Below are positions 56,718-64,000 of a stretch of DNA of 64,000 nucleotides, piece by piece (the stretch's first letter is position 1; the number at the start of each line of letters is the position of its first letter). The position numbers and the translations under genes were made by a program. Below the pieces are notes generated by a model that saw only the letters and a list, made by a program, of their open reading frames with translations, had not been told where the DNA came from and did no database searches. The stretch is taken from assembly GCA_038503035.1 (NCBI GenBank), contig JAVSML010024598.1:62001-126000 (forward strand). The letters run 5' to 3'. Origin of the DNA: Crocodylus rhombifer (lineage: Eukaryota > Chordata > Crocodylia > Crocodylidae).

Positions 56718-58037
56718 CCAAGGTGTGGCAGGACACTAGGTGTGCCTGCCACTTTAAGGCCCTGGAGCTGGCAGCCTCCAGGTGCCTAATGAGGGCAGCC
56801 ATTTTAGGTTCAGGGCTGCCTATATAAACAAGGGAGTTTGGCTGCTGGAGAGGAGGTAAAAACACTGCCTGGCCTGAGGATTGCTGAGTTTTATCTGGAG
56901 GTAAGGGAGGAGCTGTAGGGGATGGTAGGAGGCTCCTGGTCCTGGATACAATCTGACACTACACCTTGCCAGGAGTGGGTGGCCTGGTGGGACTCCCAGT
57001 GGTGCGGGAGCCCCCAGGAAATGCCAGGCTAGTGATCACCCCAGTGAAAGGCGGGTTGGGGTGCCTTAACCCCTAGTCCTCACCTTAGGGTGGGTTGTGT
57101 ACACTGAAGGTAGTTGTGGGGGGTGCAAGCCCTGAGGAGGAGAGTTGGAGGCCAGGTGTGGCCAAAGCTGCCTGAGTTCTCTTTGGGGTCTCGACCCCCA
57201 GCAGGGGAGTTAGGGCCAGGCATGGCTATGGCCACCTGAGTCCACCTGTGGAGGGAAGCCCCGAGCCCCCAGTGTGAGGGGGGGAAGACTCCTGACCCTG
57301 ATAAGTCTTCCACCATTGGGAGGCAGAGTGTGGGTCAAAAATAACACCTGTAGGAGCACCACAACTTGTTGCCCGTTTTTCGGGGGAGTGAGAGCCCCCT
57401 GTGAGACCCTGAGACACCAGTTGTGGTGTGAGGTACCCCAGCTCCCCATGTCTGTGGAGAACCCAGAGAGGGGGACCCTGGGAAAAGAGTATGGATCATA
57501 CAGCAAGGCCTGCCAGAGTTTCCCCTGACTAGCCCAGGTGGAGGCCAGGATCAGGAGGGTCAGAAGGGCAAGCAGGCCTACCGAGAAGGATGCCCAAGAG
57601 CCAGGGACCTGGGGTCCCGACTGGTGTGGGGGTGGGCCAGGGCTAGTGTGAACCAAAGGTCCCAGTGAGGGGACCACACCCAAAGGGGAACCAGTGGCAA
57701 GGAGATATATGGCCTGGTATAATGGCAACAGTGTCTGCCTGAAGGGAGGAACCTAGGTGGGGTCCTACAGCAGGATTCTGGGGCCTATCGTGGGGGACTG
57801 GCGCATGTGGGAACATCATGATATCATCAGCCAGGCTTGGGCTGCGGTGTAGGGGAGGAACGGAGCCACAGATAGCTGCCCTCTAGCAGCAGGGCAGAAA
57901 ATGGGTAGCCTCTCACCTAATTACATCTATTAATTAATCAATTAAGACCAAGGTGTGGCGGGCAAGAAGGAGGTTTGCCCAAGAACAGGTGGGCGGGCAT
58001 GTGGAGATTCGCCCCGGTAGGCCCCTTGTTGCACAGG
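56718..58037 (+). repeat. GC-rich LTR-like segment
   Basis: Starts around TACCAAGGTGTGGCAGGACA. The similar ACCAAGGTGTGGCGGGCAAG begins at 57949, so two related starts lie 1.23 kb apart. A TATA-like CCTATATAAACAAGG lies at about 56818, downstream of GC-rich DNA, and short imperfect tandem blocks (GCCAGGTGTGGCCAAAGCTG and GCCAGGCATGGCTATGGCCA) lie at 57151 and 57214. This could be part of an LTR retroelement or its untranslated region. No pol motif and no AATAAA were recognised in it. Confidence 0.4.
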
Positions 58038-58524
58038 GTACTAAATTGTAACAGTTTTAACTAGAGCAAGACCTTTTGAAAAATGTTGTATATACTCTGA
58101 ATTAAATAGTGGTGTTTAAGCTACAGCTTTGCACAGGAGACAGTGTGGTGCTGCACTGCATTAAGAGAAGTGTGCTCTCTGCTGCTGATATCAGTACCTG
58201 GGCTAGATGAGCAAAACTGTCTTCCAATTAGGACAGAGAAGATTGCTTTCCCTATCTGCGTGCTACCCAATCTAATCGGCTTGTGCTGTCTGTTCCGTAC
58301 ACCATCTCAGTGTTGTGCTCCACACCAGGAAGTGGGGGAAAAAGGTTTCTTGTTCCTCTATTCTGCTTAAGATAATAAGGAAGGATTATCAGTCTATAGT
58401 GCAACTGAACAATAACTCCATTTGCAGGAATTTAGTATATGTGGTGTATGCAAGAAGTTTGCGCTTGACTGGTTCTGACTCTGACCCATTCAAATATTTG
58501 ATATAGATGGGGAACATACTCTCA

Positions 58525-58809
58525 GAGTGTCTACACATAACCAACGGCAATGTTGCTACTGTACCATGTTTTAGTACTTTGTTTTGAAAGTACTAAAACA
58601 TGACACCGTAACTGTCCATATGGCGACATGCTGGTGGCATATGGGAAGTTTTCCCTACTACATTGCCATAGCAGCATGCTATAAGTAGTGAGCACGCCAC
58701 TATAGTACCGATCACGTGTAGACTTATGGGATCACTACGTCACTGTAGCATGCCATATGGTGATGTAGCCCATTGCTACATCACCATAGGGCAACATGTA
58801 GACATGCCC
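58525..58809. mobile_element. Palindromic MITE with GTCTACA ends
   Basis: The ends GAGTGTCTACACATAACC and, opposite strand, GGGCATGTCTACATGTTGCC are inverted relatives, flanked by CTCAG on both sides (58521-58525 and 58809-58813; a 3-bp TCA duplication is possible). Inside, ACATGTTTTAGTACTTTG-like sequence forms a hairpin near 58563-58602, and GTAGCATGCCATATGGTGAT with its neighbours repeats and inverts. Non-coding. Confidence 0.75.
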
Positions 58810-59010
58810 TCAGTTAACACTTCTATATATTGAATGCAAGAGCAGCAGATTACTGCTTGTCAAGTAACCCAGAGGTCAATTTGGTTATATAAGGTCTATC
58901 TATATTGGACTCCCATTATAACAGTATCTGAGTAACTCTTTAATGAGATTATTCTCACAAGATCCCCAAGAGGCAGGGAAATGCTGCTTATCCCCATTTT
59001 CACAGACATG

Positions 59011-60775
59011 ATCATAGAAAAATCATAGAACACTAGAGCTAAAAGGACTGCAACAGGTCATGTATACCAACCCCTTACTTAAAGCAGGAACATTCCAGTC
59101 TAAACCATTCTAAGCGTCTAAGTGTTTTGTTCTTAAAAACTTCCAAGGGTGGAGATTCCATGACCTCTCTGGGTAGCTGTAGCAAATCCATAGCTGGGGT
59201 GGCTAAGACACCACCTGGTGGCCACCTGGTCCCACCATGCTCACACCCTCTGGCTTCTCAGGGTCCCACCCTGCTGTCTCACCTGCCATGCTTTGATACT
59301 ATAATTGGATAGGAAGGCTGCCCCTAGAGGGCAGGGGGTGGGTTGCTTCAGGTCTTAGGCCCTTGTCTGGGCTGAGGACCCTGGCCTTGGCCCACTTTAC
59401 TCTAGCTGGGCCTTTCCTCCCAAGGTCCACTGTCCCAGAACCATAGGCTTCCAGGTCCCAGCTCTAGCCATACTCTCGCAGACTCTGGGCTCCTCTTCCC
59501 TGAACTCTCCTGCATGGGTTCTGAGCTTGCACCCCGAGTCTTTTCTGTCTGACACCACAGTTATTCTGGTAATAGCAGGAGTGTCCAGCAGGGCAGGGGT
59601 GGGGGGGCAGGAATAAAGGATTGTGAGGTGGTTGGGAGGGCTGAAGCATGGGCAGCATCAATTGCAGGGGGTTGCTTCCCCTCATCCTTGCTCATTGTTG
59701 CCCCTTTCCCTAGCTCTGCTCCACATGCAAGAACTCCCCAGAAAGTGGCCATTTCATGACATTTCATTGCAAATCTCATTTTTGTGACAATCACTTAATT
59801 TCATGATTTTCACAAAAAATAAGAAATTGTGATTTAATCCAGGCCATATGTATATGTCTCTTTCTGGATCATCTGACCTACTACTTCTGCCCCAGGCCTG
59901 TCAATCACCAGCTGCACTGTGCTGGCTGCACCTGGGGTGGGCAGCCATTTTATTCAAAGGCCCTTTACCACTATCAGTTTGTTCAGGAGGCTGAAGCTGG
60001 CCAACTGATCCCTGGTTCCTTCTCCTTCAGTGATGGGGTAGGTGCCCCATAACAGTAGTGCATTCCAATCCTCAAACACTCATAGTGAGAAAGTTCTTCC
60101 TAATATTCAACCTAAATCTCCCCAGCTGCAATTTGAGGCCATTTCTCCTTGTCTTCCCCACAGCCCTGGAGAATAGCCTGCTACCGTATTCTGTATAACA
60201 CACCCTTCAGATATTTGAAGACAGTTAATCCACACCCCACACCTCGGTCCCCTCTTTTCCAGAACAAAGATTCATAGTTCATTCAGCCTTTCCTTGAAAG
60301 CCACATTTTCCCAGACCTTTGATCATTTTTGTTGCTCTCCACTAGATTCTTTCTACTTGTTTGTATCTTTCTTGAAGTGTAGGGTCAAAAACTGGACACA
60401 GTTTTCCAGCACTTACCCTTGGAAGGATCACTTGACCTGCAACTGATGCTCCTATTAATACAGCCCAATGAGCTATTGGTTTGTTTGGCAACAAGAGCAC
60501 AACTGTTGACTCATTCAGCTTGTGGTCTATTGTAACTCCCAGGTCCTTCTCTGAAGTACTGCAGTATATTTGCTCATATACTCCGAGCATGATGATCCAA
60601 CCAGTTATATATTCATTTTATGATGCGTGACTCTAGACTGTATTTTTTAGTTAAGTAATGAGAATAACATGGCAAATGGTGTCAAAAGCCGTGCTAAAAT
60701 CGATATCTATCAAATCCATTGCCTGTCTCTCATGCACAGAACCCATCACAAAAATAAACCAGCTTGGTCAGGCAT
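59011..60775 (-). mobile_element. Old CR1 LINE, split by insertion
   Basis: The 3' tail lies at 59011-59060 on the plus strand (ATCATAGAAAAATCATAGAA). Similarity continues to 59177 and resumes at 60055 with CATTCCAATCCTCAAACACT and AGAAAGTTCTTCCTAATATT. It runs to about 60775, with weak RT C-terminal coding in several frames (EKDLGVTIDHKLNES near 60555-60510). Far more diverged than the CR1 copies at 8.5 and 34 kb. Confidence 0.85.
59178..60054. mobile_element. 877-bp insertion in CR1, LTR-like ends
   Basis: The insert begins TGTAGCAAATCC and ends GTGCCCCATAACA (TG...CA) between GTAGC (59173-59177) and GTAGT (60055-60059), which fits a 5-bp target duplication with one mismatch, as for LTR elements. 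It has one AATAAA at about 59610. It has no coding capacity, so a solo LTR is the simplest reading. Confidence 0.55.
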
Positions 60776-60869
60776 AAGGAACTGAAGCATGAAGTCTAAA
60801 ACCCAAGGTATTTATGGGCCTAACTCTCATTGATTGGAGTCAATGGAATCACGGCATGTAAGATACTTT

Positions 60870-60965
60870 TTGGAATCAAGGCAGGCCTAAGTGACTTGCC
60901 TAAAGACACTTAGAAGTGTTGCAGTGCAGCAAGCATTAAATTCAGGTATTCCATAAGTCATTGGG
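60870..60965. repeat. Degenerate SINE/MIR-like scrap
   Basis: The block AAGTGACTTGCCTAAAGACA resembles the conserved AAGTGACTTGCCCAAGGTCA segment of old amniote SINEs. Identification is from memory and the copy is strongly diverged. Confidence 0.4.
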
Positions 60966-61447
60966 ATGCAAAAGAGCAAAAGGAAGTCAAGTAATATATT
61001 TAGTGTGATTGTACAAAGCCTGAGAAAACTATGTGGCTGTTGGAAATGGAAAGGATAGAAGACAAATAAAATGAAAAGAATATTGACTGATACAGATGTT
61101 AATTCATTCAACATGTAAAACTGTTGCATCTTTGTACAGCCTTACCAGTTGTTTAGTTAGATAGAAAGATGTGAAATTCCTTGTTATTTCAGTGAGTCTT
61201 CGTGGGACTTCCATTTTTGAGTAAACTGCATCTGTAGAGATTTCTTGGCAATGACTAAATCTCTGTTGATAGGCCCATTGAAGAAAATTAAGAAAAACCT
61301 CTTATTAACATAACAGATTTGGGATCAGACTACACATAAAAACCTTGCATTTCCACTTTGTACAGTGAATTAATAATGATGGTAAGATAAGTAGGCTGAA
61401 GACCCATGGGTAAAAATACAACAGAGAAACAAACAGTATCCAAGGTG

Positions 61448-62130
61448 TAGGCTTACCATATGTCCAGGCTTACCATTTCCCAGACATGTCCTCTTTTGGT
61501 CCTCCCATCTCTGTCCAGGCAGTTTTTTTAAATATCAACAAGTATCTGGGATTTTGCTCAGCTCAGCATTGAAGATTTTCATGGCACCTTCCAGCTTGCC
61601 CTAGTTACTTGGAGTTACTTGGGGCTGGGGGGAGCAGGAAAAGGGTGATTGAAAGCAGGAGGCATGACATGCATCTGTGCATGTACATGCATGTAGCCAG
61701 CATGCAGCCAAGCAGGGTGGTGGGAACAGTCCCAGCTGCTGCGTGCAGATAAGTCTATGGGGGTGGGGAAGTTGGAGGGCCAGGGCTTGGGGACTGTCTG
61801 GCATGCATGTGTGCGTGGAGGGAGGTGGGTGCCTGCTTGCATTGGCAGAAGCTATTTGGGTGCTGGGGCTGCAGCAAAATGGGGGAGGCAGGGGCAGTGC
61901 CTGCCTCTCCAGTGGGGGGAGGATGGGGAGGGGTCCTTTGGAGGCAGCAGGGAACTGCATGTCCGGGTCAGTGGCACCAGGGCCAGAGTCTGTGTTCGCA
62001 GGGGCCGGGTAGCCAGAAAATGGTGCAGGGTTGGGGGGGAGCAGGGGCCTGTGGGTCGAGAGTGGGGGCCACCGGCAGGGATGGATTAGGGTAGTGGGTC
62101 GCAGGTCAGGAGTGAGGGGCATGCCAATAT
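61448..62130. repeat. Repeat end followed by G-rich DNA
   Basis: TAGGCTTACCATATGTCCAG followed by a CAGACATGTCCTCTTTTGG block resembles the end of a dispersed DNA transposon (CAGGGTGACCATATG-type start with a GACATGTCCTCTTT motif). From 61620 to 62060 the DNA is strongly G-rich on the plus strand. The long overlapping frames there on both strands are compositional. No coding motif seen. Confidence 0.35.
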
Positions 62131-62835
62131 GAGTTCTGGTGGCCTTGGACATGAGCTCACTGCTTCTTTTTACCAAGGAAACTTAAATCAATGATGATTG
62201 TGCCTGTGCTCAAAAATACTGCTAGAAGAAGGTAAACTGCAGCATAGCTAAGATGCTGTGATTCAAAGTCTTGATGGGAGAAACGAAGGGAGGATGGTCA
62301 GGAGCACTGACAAATTCATGACATCCCACCAGCACCAAAGAATGCAGAAAGCCTAAGATGGATGAAAAACGATTTTATAGGTAAAAGTAGAAAAAGAAGA
62401 GGGGAAACTTTTCCTCTGATTCTTTGACTTTATTTTGGTCAGCTGAGAGGTAACTGACCCTCAGCTTGGTGGGAGAAGAACTGCAACTTCCATTTTCCTT
62501 TGCAGGCAGTAGAGGAGGACTGGATTTGACGTAGAGAATTCTCCTCAGCCAGCACAAGGATTGCTCGGCTCCCAGAGGCTCTGGGTTAAGGAGGCCAGGC
62601 TTCTCACGGTTGCCCTGGTCAATCAGAAGTTTGAAGGTGAAAAGAGCTCCCTTTCCCTTGAAATTATGCAGCTCTGCAGGCATAATAGAAACTCAAGGTG
62701 CCAGAAAGAGAGGACGTGCAAGGAAGACCTGCTGAAACAAGTCTTCAATAAGAATGCCAATCCCAGGTGGTCATCAGTATGTGTATGAGTAACCTCTGGG
62801 TTTTCAAAACACACAAGCAGAGAAGTGAAAGATTT
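62131..62835. other. Unannotated DNA
   Basis: A 102-codon minus-strand frame (62683-62375) and a 75-codon plus-strand frame (62561-62788) overlap here. Neither has motifs or paired splice sites I can support. Confidence 0.4.
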
Positions 62836-62849
62836 AGTTTAACCAATTA

Positions 62850-62925
62850 GTTCAAGTAGGAGGAAATTCAAACCTACATCTCCTACCACTCAGGATAGTG
62901 CCTTAACTATCAGTCTACAAACTAG
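62850..62925 (-). repeat. tRNA-like SINE scrap
   Basis: The plus strand GGAAATTCAAACCTACATCTCCTACCACTC-type region resembles an inverted tRNA-derived SINE head: the opposite strand would carry a B-box-like GGTTTGAATTTCC (GGTTCGANTCC consensus). The A box is degraded. It is not a functional tRNA gene. Confidence 0.4.
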
Positions 62926-64000
62926 CCCAGAAAGTGATGCCATGCTACCTTGTAGACATGAATGCAGGATTCATTAGCCAGGGACAGAAGCTTTGCGGCA
63001 TGGCTTGAGGTCTTCTTCCTTAGGAGTGGGGATCTGTAAGTTTTATACCAGTTTAATTCAGTTTTTCAGCAAACAAACATTTTCAAATCTACAATCTCAC
63101 TTCATTCCAGTTTCTGAGAATCTCCATACGATAGCTCTTTATGCAATCTGCCAGTTTCCTATGTTTCATTAAGATGTTCTAAATGTTTTTCTTGTTTTTG
63201 ACACCATTCTGGGCTAAACCAAAACCTCTGGAATTACACTACTTGCAGCAAAAGTATTAAGCAGAATGACTTTTCCATGCCACTTCAACAGATCTCATTT
63301 CATGTGTTATTCATTTGAAAGCTGATATGAAAAATAATATGTGTCTCTCCCCCCCCCATGCAGAATTTCTTTCTATTATTATTGGAAGAAAAATCTTTGC
63401 AATTTGTTTGTACTTACCCAGTATTTGCAGGCAAAAGCCAAACCATTTAATTGATTACAGGCCATTTGGCAGGATCATTCAGAACCAGAATGTTCAGTTA
63501 TTTTCTCTGTATTTTTTCCCCATAATCTGAGTTAAGTGTGCAACTGCAGTAAGTTTGTTGCTCAAAGAAGTATCCCCCCTCAAGGGTTGAGACTGCTTTA
63601 CTAATAAGAGAGTTTTCTTCTCTTGTGCCTAGTGGAAATATCAGAAAAAGAAGAACCTTCTTTGTCAAGAACATTATTTTCAGAAGTTGAAACTGATATT
63701 TTGGTTGGATAGATAGTCTTAATGAGAAGACTCCAATGCATTTGTTGCAAACGTAACTGTTAATTTTGGCAATCTTAAAATACTAATTGCTTGACTTTGT
63801 TTCTCATTATCAGTGTGTTGCACCTTTTCTTTTGAAATATTTAGTTCCAGAAAAGCATATCAATTTTCATAGAAGATTCTCACTATCACTTTCACATATA
63901 CACTGATATAAAAGTTGATCAAAGAATTTCTCAACAATCAGGTATGAACTTACTCATTCAAATACAAAGGGTCACCTGTTGCATGCTGTTGTCTGACAGC
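62926..64000. other. Unannotated AT-rich DNA
   Basis: No exon, RNA gene or repeat boundary recognised. A C-run of about 9 lies at 63350. Confidence 0.5.

Noticed and set aside
57210..57728. 172-codon minus-strand frame, Leu/Pro/Ser-rich
   Set aside because: Falls in the GC-rich LTR-like repeat; several overlapping frames on both strands and no motif.
61601..62176. 191-codon Pro/His/Leu-rich frame on the minus strand
   Set aside because: Compositional: the DNA is G-rich on the opposite strand, and several frames on both strands are open together. No domain recognised.
62375..62788. Possible exon pair on opposite strands
   Set aside because: Neither frame has matching acceptor and donor sites, and no protein family was recognised.
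62850..62925. tRNA gene candidate
   Set aside because: Only a B-box-like motif remains, with no cloverleaf or A box; better explained as a SINE scrap.

Overview
This looks like nuclear DNA of a land vertebrate, most likely a sauropsid (crocodilian or turtle rather than bird, squamate or mammal). The evidence is the dominance of CR1 LINEs with the typical octamer-like 3' tail, several hAT families with 8-bp target duplications, two Ty3/gypsy-like retroelements, and no recognisable L1, Alu or mammalian ERV. The species call is an inference. There is no bacterial or phage gene, operon, CRISPR array or complete host gene. Most of the window is AT-rich intergenic or intronic DNA layered with mobile-element relics, plus one 10-base assembly gap at 27133-27142.

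The only host-gene signal I can defend is one probable internal coding exon on the minus strand (41175 down to 40874). It has an open frame, a pyrimidine-rich 3' splice site and a good 5' splice site. I do not recognise the protein. If the exon is real, much of the surrounding DNA is intron of that minus-strand gene.

Layout. 1-725: end of a dispersed repeat that recurs at 55.0-55.7 kb. 1.65-2.44 kb: CR1 relic. 4.06-4.78 kb: first foldback hAT copy. 8.5-10.3 kb: 5'-truncated CR1 with an uninterrupted 564-codon reverse-transcriptase frame, inside an older repeat. 12.70-13.47 kb: second foldback hAT copy, followed by another hAT at 13.53-13.99 kb. 15.57-19.86 kb: decayed Ty3/gypsy-type element whose integrase lies upstream of the reverse transcriptase (Gmr1-like order), ending in a 3' LTR. 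19.9-22.4 kb: GC-rich repeat DNA. 23.11-24.62 kb: third foldback hAT copy, split by a solo-LTR-like insertion. 27.69-28.24 kb: fourth foldback copy, next to a second and differently ordered gypsy relic (28.3-29.6 kb). 31-34 kb: small repeats, including a 194-bp hAT MITE. 33.96-36.1 kb: longer CR1 with linker and RT. 42.4-43.5 kb: nested palindromic transposons. 44.60-50.29 kb: a 5.7-kb hAT transposon with BED finger, RNase-H-like core and C-terminal dimerisation region, all broken by frameshifts. 52.5-58.8 kb: short MITEs and a GC-rich LTR-like segment. 59.0-60.8 kb: CR1 split by an 877-bp insertion.

How the parts relate. The 5.7-kb hAT at 44.6 kb has the same terminal TAGGG(C)TGTG ends, 8-bp target duplications and GATTC/GAATC-rich subterminal DNA as the four 0.55-0.8-kb foldback copies. 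It is therefore a plausible autonomous source for them. No intact mobile gene remains except the RT portion of the CR1 at 8.6-10.3 kb. I found no new defence or metabolic system. The most notable items are the Gmr1-like domain order, the hAT family and its palindromes, and the orphan exon.
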